A DNA stretch of 64,000 bases from contig NZ_CP065373.1 in assembly GCF_015710575.1 (NCBI RefSeq), positions 1,302,001-1,366,000 of the forward strand, read 5' to 3'. The position numbers were made by a program, and so were the translations under genes. Shown here piece after piece: positions 16,008 through 22,998 of this stretch (positions are counted from its first letter, which is position 1; every line of letters starts with the position of its first letter). This DNA comes from Mycolicibacterium mengxianglii. Its GTDB lineage: Bacteria; Actinomycetota; Actinomycetes; Mycobacteriales; Mycobacteriaceae. The notes under the pieces are model-generated. The model was given only the letters and a program-made list of their open reading frames with translations, was not told where the DNA came from and made no database searches.

Positions 16008-17684
16008 ATGCGCGAAATCCCCGTCGACCTGCGGCAGCGGTACCTGGATCAGGGCTGGTGGACCCCGGACACGCTCGGCGATCTGGTGGCTGCGGGGCTG
16101 GCAGCGGCTCCGAGCGCCGAGTTCCGGGTGCACTCGGCGGTGCGTCCCTACCGTGGGGCCTTCGCCGACGTCGAACACACCGCGCGCCGGCTGGCAGCTG
16201 GCCTGCGCGCACGCGGTATCGGTCCCGGGGACGTGATCGCCATGCAGTTGCCGAATTGGATGGAAGCCGCGGCGACGTTCTGGGCGGCCGCTCTCCTCGG
16301 TGCGGTCATGGTGCCGATCGTGCACTTCTACGGCCGCAAGGAACTGACCCATATCTTTGCCGACGCGCGGCCGCGGGTGTTCCTCACCGCGGAGCGGTTC
16401 GGCCGCCTCGAGTTCGACGCGGAGGTCGCGGGGGAGATCCCGCTCATCGGGGTGGTGGGCGGGAGCGAGCGAGCGGTGGTGGGCGGGGGCGAGCGAGCGG
16501 TGGTGGGCGGGGGCGAGCGAGCGGTGGTGGGCGGGGGCGAGCGAGCGGTGGTGGGCGGGAGCGGGCGAGCGCTGCCCTTCAGCGCGCTGCTGGCCGAGAC
16601 CCCGATGACGGGCGTCCTCAGCACCGATCCCGCCCGGCCGGCGCTGATCGCTTACACCTCGGGCACGACCAGCGCCCCGAAGGGCGTCGTCCACAGTCAC
16701 TACAGTCTGGTCCGCGAAACGCGGCAGTTGGCAGCGCTGTACCCCGCTGACCGGGGAGCGCAGCTCACCGCGGCACCAGTAGGGCATTTCATCGGCATGC
16801 TGAACGCGTTGCTCATCCCGGTGCTCGACGGCGCAGCCATCCAGATGGCCGACGTGTGGGACCCCGGTCAGGTGCTCGCGCTGATGGAGAGCGACGGAGT
16901 CGCCGTCGGTGGAGGAGCGACGTACTTCATCACCAGCCTGATCGACCATCCCGATTTCCGGCCGACCCACCTGCCTTACATGAAGTACGCCGGGCTGGGT
17001 GGCTCGTCGGTGCCGGCCGCGGTGACGCAGCGACTTGCAGGTCTCGGGGTGACCGTCTACCGCTCCTACGGCAGCACTGAGCATCCGTCGATCACCGGCT
17101 CGCATCACAGTGCACCCGAAGTCAAGCGGCTGTTCACTGACGGCCGCGTGCTGCCGGGGGTGGAGATGCGGTTGGCCGACGACGGCGAAATCCTTTCCCG
17201 CGGGCCGGATCTCTGCCTCGGCTACACCGATGACGCACTGACGGCGAAGTCGTTCGACAACGAGGGCTGGTACCACACCGGCGATATCGGCGTGCTCGAC
17301 GACGACGGTTACCTGACGATCACGGACCGCAAGTCCGACATCATCATCCGCGGCGGCGAGAACATCAGCGCACTGGAAGTCGAGGACGTTCTGCTCAGCA
17401 TGCCCGCCATCGCCGAAGTCGCCGTGGTCGCGGTGCCCGACGACCGGCTGGGGGAACGGGCGGCCGCGGTGGTGCGCCTGCGTCCGGGGCACTCGATGCC
17501 GGACCTGGACGAGGTGCGTGCACATCTGGCGACGTGTGGGCTGGCCCGGCAGAAGTGGCCCGAGCAGTTGCACCACATCCCGCAGGGCCCGGACTTTCCG
17601 CGCACTCCCAGCGGCAAGGTCCAGAAGTTCGTGCTCCGCACGCAGCTGCGCGGGGCCACCGATCCGGAAACGGTCCAGAAATGA
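16008..17684 (+). CDS. AMP-dependent acyl-CoA synthetase (with internal repeat)
   Basis: ANL-superfamily ligase of 558 residues that activates a carboxylic acid with ATP and CoA. Motifs: YTSGTTSAPKGVVHSH (P-loop), YGSTEHPSITG, YHTGDIGVLDDDGYLTITDR, RKSDIIIRGGENIS, and the catalytic Lys in PRTPSGKVQKF near the C-terminus. Residues 149-188 are five tandem copies of an octapeptide (consensus VVGGGERA) encoded by a 24-bp DNA repeat; such a block is not part of the family fold and sits in a surface region just before the P-loop. ATG 16008 chosen because family homology begins there. The amidohydrolase gene follows after 67 nt. Confidence 0.88.
   Translation: MREIPVDLRQRYLDQGWWTPDTLGDLVAAGLAAAPSAEFRVHSAVRPYRGAFADVEHTARRLAAGLRARGIGPGDVIAMQLPNWMEAAATFWAAALLGAVMVPIVHFYGRKELTHIFADARPRVFLTAERFGRLEFDAEVAGEIPLIGVVGGSERAVVGGGERAVVGGGERAVVGGGERAVVGGSGRALPFSALLAETPMTGVLSTDPARPALIAYTSGTTSAPKGVVHSHYSLVRETRQLAALYPADRGAQLTAAPVGHFIGMLNALLIPVLDGAAIQMADVWDPGQVLALMESDGVAVGGGATYFITSLIDHPDFRPTHLPYMKYAGLGGSSVPAAVTQRLAGLGVTVYRSYGSTEHPSITGSHHSAPEVKRLFTDGRVLPGVEMRLADDGEILSRGPDLCLGYTDDALTAKSFDNEGWYHTGDIGVLDDDGYLTITDRKSDIIIRGGENISALEVEDVLLSMPAIAEVAVVAVPDDRLGERAAAVVRLRPGHSMPDLDEVRAHLATCGLARQKWPEQLHHIPQGPDFPRTPSGKVQKFVLRTQLRGATDPETVQK
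16452..16571 (+). repeat. five-copy 24-bp in-frame tandem repeat
   Basis: Units start at 16452, 16476, 16500, 16524 and 16548. The three central units are identical; the first and last differ by one and two bases (Gly to Ser, and Glu to Gly). Each unit encodes VVGGGERA or a close variant, so copy number can change without breaking the frame. It has the character of a mycobacterial VNTR. Confidence 0.9.
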
Positions 17685-17712
17685 CCCCGCGAGCAATTGC
17701 CACCTAGCCTTT

Positions 17713-17731
17713 GTGAGAATATGATTCTCAC
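17713..17731. promoter_or_regulatory. 19-bp palindrome GTGAGAAT-ATG-ATTCTCAC, candidate operator
   Basis: Perfect 8-bp arms and 3-nt centre, 20 nt before the ATG of the amidohydrolase. Half-sites match the inverted repeat at 15904-15922. The location is suited to repression of the 17.7-21.2 kb operon by a TetR-type regulator. Confidence 0.55.
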
Positions 17732-17751
17732 GAACTGGAAGGGAGAATTCC

Positions 17752-18942
17752 ATGGGTCAACTGTCGCACCGGGTCGACATACCATTTCCACTCTTCGATG
17801 CGGACAATCATCTGTATGAGCCGCCCGAGGCCATGACCAAGTACTTGCCCAAGGAGTACAAAGACGTCGTCCAGTACGTCGAGGTCAACGGGCGCACCAA
17901 GATCGCGCTCAAGGGTCAGATCAGCAACTACATCCCGAACCCCACCTTCTCGGTGGTCGCCAAGCCGGGCGCCTGGGAGGAATACTTCAAGTTCGGCAAC
18001 CCCGACGGTAAGAGCAAGCGGGAGTTGTTCGGTGAGCCGATGCGGGCCATTCCGGCCTTCTTCGAGCCCGGCCCGCGCCTGGAGAAGATGGACGAGCTGG
18101 GCATCGACCGCTCGCTGATGTTCCCGACGCTGGCCAGCCTGATCGAGGAGCGTCTCGCGGACGACCCGGTCGCGATCCACGTGATCGTGCATGCACTGAA
18201 CGAGTGGCTGTACGACGTGTGGGGCTTCAACTACCAGAACCGCATCTTCACCACCCCGGTCATCACGCTGCCCATCGTCGAGAAGGCGATCGAGGAGCTC
18301 GAGTGGGCGGTCAAGCGCGGCGCCCGCGCCATCCTGATCCGCCCCGCCCCGGTCCCCGGGTTCCGCGGCCCGCGGTCGTTCGCGCTGCCCGAGTTCGACC
18401 CGTTCTGGCAGAAGTGCGTCGAGTACGACATCTTCGTCGGCATGCACTCCAGCGACAGCGGTTACTCCCGCTACACCTCGGAGTGGGACGGCGGAGCGCA
18501 GGAGATGCTGCCGTTCCAGACCAACGCGATGTCGATCCTCAACGAGTGGCGTCCGATCCAGGATGCGGTGGCCTCGTGGGTGATTCACGGTGCGCTGTTC
18601 CGGTTCCCGACGTTGAAGGTCGGCATCGTGGAAGCAGGCTCGAAGTGGATGTTCCCGCTGTTGGACTCGATGGCCGAGGTCTACAAGAAGGCGCCCGAGG
18701 CATTCGCCGGGAACCCGATGGAAGAGATCAAGAACCGCATCTACGTCAGCCCGTTCTATGAAGAGGGCATCGACGACCTGATCAACCTCATCGGGGTGGA
18801 CCAGGTGCTCTACGGCTCTGACTGGCCGCACCCGGAGGGTCTGGCCGAACCCACCCACTATGTGACTGCCCTCGATCACCTCGCGCTGGAGGACCAGGCA
18901 AAGATCATGGGCGGCAACCTCAGTCGCCTCGTCACCCTGTGA
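17752..18942 (+). CDS. amidohydrolase family protein
   Basis: Complete amidohydrolase 2-type enzyme of 396 residues. The N-terminal metal-binding DxH-like motif is FDADNHLYE (Asp16, Asp18, His20), the mid-barrel His is in FVGMHSSDSG and the late Asp in YGSDWPHPEG. Family members cleave or decarboxylate carbonyl compounds, using a bound metal. ATG preceded by GGGAG. It is the first gene of a four-gene operon: amidohydrolase, CoA ligase, unknown protein and mini-ferredoxin. It is related to the truncated amidohydrolase at the left window edge, so the whole 21-kb segment may serve one pathway. Confidence 0.9.
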   Translation: MGQLSHRVDIPFPLFDADNHLYEPPEAMTKYLPKEYKDVVQYVEVNGRTKIALKGQISNYIPNPTFSVVAKPGAWEEYFKFGNPDGKSKRELFGEPMRAIPAFFEPGPRLEKMDELGIDRSLMFPTLASLIEERLADDPVAIHVIVHALNEWLYDVWGFNYQNRIFTTPVITLPIVEKAIEELEWAVKRGARAILIRPAPVPGFRGPRSFALPEFDPFWQKCVEYDIFVGMHSSDSGYSRYTSEWDGGAQEMLPFQTNAMSILNEWRPIQDAVASWVIHGALFRFPTLKVGIVEAGSKWMFPLLDSMAEVYKKAPEAFAGNPMEEIKNRIYVSPFYEEGIDDLINLIGVDQVLYGSDWPHPEGLAEPTHYVTALDHLALEDQAKIMGGNLSRLVTL

Positions 18943-18952
18943 CATAGCGGTT

Positions 18953-20401
18953 GTGACATACCAGCGGCGCTGGTCGTCCATCCCAGAGATGGTCTTGAGC
19001 GTCGGCGACCGCTTCGGTGATGCCGAAGCGGTCGTCGACGGCGACCTGCGACTGACCTACGTCGGACTCACCGATCGGGTACGTCGGGCAGCCGGCGCCG
19101 TCGCGGCGCTCGGCATCGACAAAGCTGATCGCATCGCGATCTGGGCGCCCAACTCGGCGCAGTGGTTGATCGCCGCGTTCGGGGCCCTCACGGCCGGTGC
19201 CGTCGTCGTCCCCGTCAACACCCGGTTCAAACCGGAGGAAGCCGCCGACATCATCACCCGCAGCGGCGCCAAGGCCGTTCTGGTCGAAAAATGCTTCCTG
19301 GGACAGGATTTCGCTACACCCGCAGGCGTTCCGGCAATTGATCTCAAGTCCGGGTTCCTCGAGGACGGTGCACCGTTTGCCCGCAAGGTCGACGGTGAGG
19401 ACATCGCCGACATCATTTATACCTCGGGCACCACGGGGCGCCCCAAGGGCGTGATGATGAACCACCTACAGACACTGCGGCTCTATGAAGAATGGTGCGA
19501 CCTCGCCGATCTGCGCCAAGGCGACCGCTACCTGGCGGTCAACCCGTTCTTCCACACGTTCGGTTACAAGGCCGGCTGCATCGCCTCGCTGATCCGCGGT
19601 GCAACCATCCTGCCGGTACCGGTCTTCGATGTGGACCGGGTGGTGGAACTGATTGCCGCAGAGAAGGTTACGATGCTGCCCGGCCCGCCGACGCTGTACC
19701 ACTCCTTGCTGGCGGTCGCCGACAAGGCGAAACTGTCGACCCTGCGGGCCGGGGTGACCGGTGCCTCCGACATCCCGGTCGAGCTGATCCGCCGAGTGCA
19801 CGAAGAATTGCCGTTCAAGACCCTGGCGACCGGCTACGGGCTCACCGAATGCGGAACCGCAACGCTGTCCCGTCCGGGCGACTCGTTCACCGATATCGCA
19901 ACGACGGTGGGGAAACCGTGCGACGGTATCGACGTGCGCATCGACGACGACGGCGAAGTGCTGGTCCGCGGCTACAGCGTGATGCAGGGCTATCTGGACG
20001 ATCCGGTGGCCACCGCTGACACGATCGACGCCGACGGTTGGCTGCACACCGGAGACCTGGGTACTTTCACCGACAGCGGCCGCCTGCAGATCATCGGCCG
20101 TAAGAAGGACATGTTCATCGTCGGCGGCTTCAACGCCTATCCCGCCGAGATCGAAGGATTCCTCCTCGAGCACCCGGCCGTCGCCCAGGCAGCGGTGATC
20201 GGTGTCCCCGATGAACGGCTGGGCCAGGTCGGGCGGGCGTTCATCGTGCTCAAGGGCGACAATGCAGCAGTGAGCGCCGCCGAACTGATCGCATGGAGCA
20301 AGGACCGGATGGCCGGCTTCAAAGTGCCGCGCAGCGTGGTGTTCCTCGACGAGATGCCCTTGAACGCCACCGGGAAGGTGATGAAGGACCAGCTCCGGTG
20401 A
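18953..20401 (+). CDS. FadD3-like acyl-CoA synthetase
   Basis: ANL ligase of 482 residues. Motifs: IIYTSGTTGRPKGVMMNH, YGLTECGTATLS, LHTGDLGTFTDSGRLQIIGR, KKDMFIVGGFNAYPAEIE, and catalytic Lys in PLNATGKVMKDQ. Overall layout and length resemble actinobacterial FadD3-type ligases; FadD3 itself activates a late steroid ring metabolite (HIP), but I cannot tell whether this enzyme shares that substrate. GTG starts 10 nt after the amidohydrolase stop, and the stop overlaps the next GTG. A second, quite different ligase lies at 16.0 kb, so the region activates at least two acids or two stages of one pathway. Confidence 0.87.
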   Translation: MTYQRRWSSIPEMVLSVGDRFGDAEAVVDGDLRLTYVGLTDRVRRAAGAVAALGIDKADRIAIWAPNSAQWLIAAFGALTAGAVVVPVNTRFKPEEAADIITRSGAKAVLVEKCFLGQDFATPAGVPAIDLKSGFLEDGAPFARKVDGEDIADIIYTSGTTGRPKGVMMNHLQTLRLYEEWCDLADLRQGDRYLAVNPFFHTFGYKAGCIASLIRGATILPVPVFDVDRVVELIAAEKVTMLPGPPTLYHSLLAVADKAKLSTLRAGVTGASDIPVELIRRVHEELPFKTLATGYGLTECGTATLSRPGDSFTDIATTVGKPCDGIDVRIDDDGEVLVRGYSVMQGYLDDPVATADTIDADGWLHTGDLGTFTDSGRLQIIGRKKDMFIVGGFNAYPAEIEGFLLEHPAVAQAAVIGVPDERLGQVGRAFIVLKGDNAAVSAAELIAWSKDRMAGFKVPRSVVFLDEMPLNATGKVMKDQLR

Positions 20402-21039
20402 ATATCGCGGATGTCTACGAACACCATTCCCTGGTGATCGCATCGGATTTCCGGATACCGGACCCCTCACGGGTCGGGCCACTGCTGCAACGACGCAAAG
20501 ATGCCCTGGTCGACCTTGGAGCGCACCACGTTCTGGTGTACCGCTCCACCCGCGATGCCGGCCGCGTGCTCGTGATGATCGGCGTACACAGTCGCGAGCC
20601 CGTGGTGGATCTGATGCGCTCACGGGTCTTCTTCGACTGGTTCGACGCGGTCGGCGTCGAGGACATCCCCGCGGTGTTCGCCGGTGAGATCGTCGAACGC
20701 ATCGACACAGCCGAGCCCTCCGATCTGCCACTGCCGCCGGGGGTGGTGGTCTCGGGGATTGTCACTGTCGATGACATCGGGGTGCTCGTCGCCGAATTAC
20801 AGCGCGCCAAGGGCAGATTGAAGTCCGCCGGTATCAGAAAGATCTGGGTGTTCCACGCCTTCGATGATGCGCAGGAAGTGCTGGTCCTGCAGGAAATCGA
20901 GGATGAGGCCACCGCCCGCCGCTGGATCGAGCATCCCGACTCGGCGGCGGCGTGGATGACCCGCGCCGGCGTCGGGGTGTACCCGCCGTTGTTCGTCGGA
21001 GTGTTCGACAGCATCGTGCGTGTCGACGAGGCGAACTGA
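20398..21039 (+). CDS. conserved hypothetical protein of mycobacterial lipid gene clusters
   Basis: Protein of 213 residues with no motif I can assign to an enzyme. It seems built from two ferredoxin-like halves, each with a pattern of strand, acidic turn and helix (HHVLVYRSTRDAGRVLVMI and KIWVFHAFDDAQEVLVLQEI). This resembles dimeric alpha-beta barrel or antibiotic-monooxygenase-like folds; the similarity is by pattern only. GTG overlaps the stop of the preceding ligase (GTGA), and the Bfd-like gene begins 16 nt after the stop, so it belongs to the catabolic operon. Confidence 0.75.
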   Translation: MNIADVYEHHSLVIASDFRIPDPSRVGPLLQRRKDALVDLGAHHVLVYRSTRDAGRVLVMIGVHSREPVVDLMRSRVFFDWFDAVGVEDIPAVFAGEIVERIDTAEPSDLPLPPGVVVSGIVTVDDIGVLVAELQRAKGRLKSAGIRKIWVFHAFDDAQEVLVLQEIEDEATARRWIEHPDSAAAWMTRAGVGVYPPLFVGVFDSIVRVDEAN

Positions 21040-21055
21040 CGGAAAGCCGCCGCCA

Positions 21056-21229
21056 ATGTATGTCTGCCTGTGTGCCGGGATCACCAGCCATGCGGTGGCC
21101 GACGCGGTGCAGGCGGGGGCCACGACGAGCAACGAGGTGGCCAAGATCTGTGGCGCCGGCCTGGAATGCGGACGGTGCCGGCGCTCGATCCGGGCGATCA
21201 TCGAGGCGCACAGCAAAGACCGGGTGTGA
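21056..21229 (+). CDS. Bfd-like [2Fe-2S] mini-ferredoxin
   Basis: Protein of 57 residues, matching bacterioferritin-associated ferredoxin (about 60). The cluster ligands are Cys-x-Cys in YVCLCAGIT and Cys-x-x-Cys in LECGRCRRSI, a Fer2_BFD pattern. Bfd reduces bacterioferritin to release iron; here no bacterioferritin is nearby. The operon position after CoA-ligase genes makes it possible that it supplies electrons to a catabolic oxygenase instead. ATG preceded by GGAAAG. It ends 3 nt before the convergent Mce-associated gene. Confidence 0.85.
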   Translation: MYVCLCAGITSHAVADAVQAGATTSNEVAKICGAGLECGRCRRSIRAIIEAHSKDRV

Positions 21230-21232
21230 CCG

Positions 21233-21901
21233 TCAGACCGGTTTGAACTCCGAGATCAGCCACGTGCCGTCCACCTTGGTCAGATGCACCAGCACGCTGC
21301 TGTTGGCCAGCGTCGGGTCGGGGCGGTCGGTACTCATCGTGGTCTGATTGACGAACACCAGCACCGTTGCGGTGTTGGGCTGCATCTCCGAAACAGCGGC
21401 GCGCACGACGTTGGCCGTGGTCTGCACCTTCTTCTCGGTGGCGGCGGGCTTGACGATCTGATCGGTGAATTGTGAGTAGTACGTGAGGAATTCGCCGGTC
21501 AAATGCGATTTGGCAGCGGAGAGGTCGGCATCGAGAGTGTCGGGGGCGTAGGACAGCAACGCGACCGTGCCCTCGCGGGCTGCCTGCAGGGCGGACTGTT
21601 CTGCCGCGGGAGAGGTCTGCTGGCTCGGGCGGTACTGGGCGAAGTAGAGCCAGGCGGTGACCGAGGCGGCTGCGATCAACAGGACGCCGAGCACTGCGAG
21701 ACCTGCTGTCACCGACGCGCGACGGCGAGACGTGCTCGAGCCGTCCGCTACCGAAGATTCGGCTTCATCGGCTTCGCTCGGTTCCGCCACGTCGTCTGTC
21801 TCGGTGTCGGAATCAGCGGGTAGCTCAGCGGTCTGGATCTGATCGAGGTCGCCCTCGGCCGTGGGGACTTCACCGGTGGACGATTTCTGGTCAGTGCTCA
21901 C
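21233..21901 (-). CDS. Mce-associated membrane protein
   Basis: Protein of 222 residues: an acidic, disordered N-terminus (about 1-58), an SRRR stop-transfer patch, one membrane helix (about 63-87, ASVTAGLAVLGVLLIAAASV) and an extracytoplasmic NTF2-like domain ending in TWLISEFKPV. This is the layout of Mas proteins, which accompany Mce lipid importers and may stabilise them at the envelope. No mce operon is present here. The start overlaps the stop of the similar upstream gene by 4 nt, so the two are translated together. Confidence 0.82.
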   Translation of the reverse strand: MSTDQKSSTGEVPTAEGDLDQIQTAELPADSDTETDDVAEPSEADEAESSVADGSSTSRRRASVTAGLAVLGVLLIAAASVTAWLYFAQYRPSQQTSPAAEQSALQAAREGTVALLSYAPDTLDADLSAAKSHLTGEFLTYYSQFTDQIVKPAATEKKVQTTANVVRAAVSEMQPNTATVLVFVNQTTMSTDRPDPTLANSSVLVHLTKVDGTWLISEFKPV

Positions 21902-22632
21902 GGTACGAACTCGACTTTCGACATCTTGATCTGGTCGCCCTCCCGGTTGACGGTCACGCTCAACCGCCAGATGCGCGGGTTGGGCTGCTTGCTCACCGAA
22001 TTGGCGACTTGCGAGGTGGCGGCCACCAGGACAGTGGCCGCATCATCGGACATCGTCTCGACCGCGGTGGCGTTCACCGTGGCCGTGGTGACCACCTTGG
22101 ATTCCTTCATCACCGCCAGGAAGTCGTTGGTACTACTGGCGAAGTCGTCGCGGAACTCGCCGGTGGTGCTGTCGATGACCCGCTGAATGTCGTCCTGGGC
22201 GTTGTTGAAGTCCAGCGACATCAGGTTCACCACGCCTTGTCGTGCCGCGGCGGCGAACTCACTCTGCTGTTCCCGTACGCGATCCAGCTGGCGGTCCTGG
22301 TAGAGGAAGTAGGCACTCAGGGCGATCAACACCAGCACGGCGATGCCGGCAGCCGATTCACCGACGGTTCGCAATGCGCCGCGGGTGAGCCATCGCCGAG
22401 GAGACAGTTTCCGCCTGGTATCGGAAGCGGCCTCGCCGGCAGGTTCGGCGACCGGGTCAGCTTCGGGTGGGAAGATTTCGTTGGCCGCGGCTGCTTCGGA
22501 CACCCGCCGCTCACGCAGTTGTTGTGCACGGGTGCGCGCTGCAGCGGCCTGGGCTTCGGCTTCAGCGGCCTCCGCCTCGGCCAGTTCCGCCTGCCGCAAG
22601 GCCTCGGTGGTACCGGTACGGGTCTCACTCAC
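21898..22632 (-). CDS. Mce-associated membrane protein
   Basis: Protein of 244 residues. The N-terminus is an Ala/Glu-rich probable coiled coil (about 10-45, repeated EAEAAEAEAQAAAARTRAQQ), then a basic patch, one membrane helix (about 96-112, AAGIAVLVLIALSAYFLY) and an external domain with conserved NLMSLDFNNAQDDIQRVI and GEFRDDF, both typical of Mas proteins. It is the first gene of a two-gene operon with the neighbouring Mas-like gene. The putative partner Mce system must be encoded elsewhere. GTG start; upstream is the inverted-repeat-rich region described separately. Confidence 0.82.
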   Translation of the reverse strand: MSETRTGTTEALRQAELAEAEAAEAEAQAAAARTRAQQLRERRVSEAAAANEIFPPEADPVAEPAGEAASDTRRKLSPRRWLTRGALRTVGESAAGIAVLVLIALSAYFLYQDRQLDRVREQQSEFAAAARQGVVNLMSLDFNNAQDDIQRVIDSTTGEFRDDFASSTNDFLAVMKESKVVTTATVNATAVETMSDDAATVLVAATSQVANSVSKQPNPRIWRLSVTVNREGDQIKMSKVEFVP

Positions 22633-22758
22633 CGGCGGTCACCGTGGGCGCCAACCGATGTCGCGGCGAGTAGTGCCTCGCTGGACGGCATCATGACCTC
22701 CTGGTTCGTCCCGGTTTCGGAAGCGAGAATGACGTTACTCCCATTGTCTGAGTGCGAA

Positions 22759-22990
22759 CCATCTCACACCCGTCGTGCGGATGGAAGTCCCGATCTAGCT
22801 GCGGAAACGGCATTTCCAGATTTGGACTGCCGCCAAGCTCGCGACCCAGTATCGACGCGATACTGTGGGCTGCGTCACGAGGATGTCGTGGTAGTTGACG
22901 AAAGTCAAGAACATCTCACCCAATGGGAGACCTGCGCCACCACGACATCGGCCGCCCGAGCACAGGCTCGGGCGGCCGACGGTGACGCAG
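22759..22990. other. inverted-repeat-rich non-coding region, candidate structured RNA
   Basis: No coding frame of note. Nested pairings seen: CCATC/GATGG (22759-22763 with 22780-22784), GGAAA/TTTCC (22803-22817), CAGTATCG-ACG-CGATACTG (22847-22865), an outer helix CTGCGTCAC/GTGACGCAG (22870-22878 with 22982-22990), inside it an 11-bp helix GATGTCGTGGT (22882-22892 with 22939-22949), a TTGAC-GAAA-GTCAA hairpin (22895-22908) and a 13-bp GC hairpin (22948-22979). As a + strand RNA this gives a three-way junction with a GNRA tetraloop. It is also the 3' flank of the aminotransferase and the leader region of the Mas genes on the minus strand; orientation is unresolved. Confidence 0.5.
22948..22979 (-). 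terminator. 13-bp GC-rich hairpin downstream of the aminotransferase gene
   Basis: TCGGCCGCCCGAG and its exact complement are separated by 6 nt, beginning 20 nt after the aminotransferase stop on the minus strand. There is no T-tract, as is common for mycobacterial terminators. It is also the third helix of the structured region above. Confidence 0.6.
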
Positions 22991-22998
22991 ACTTTCGA

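Noticed and set aside
16452..16571. Tandem 24-bp repeats considered as a CRISPR array
   Set aside because: No spacers; units are contiguous and in frame with the ligase.
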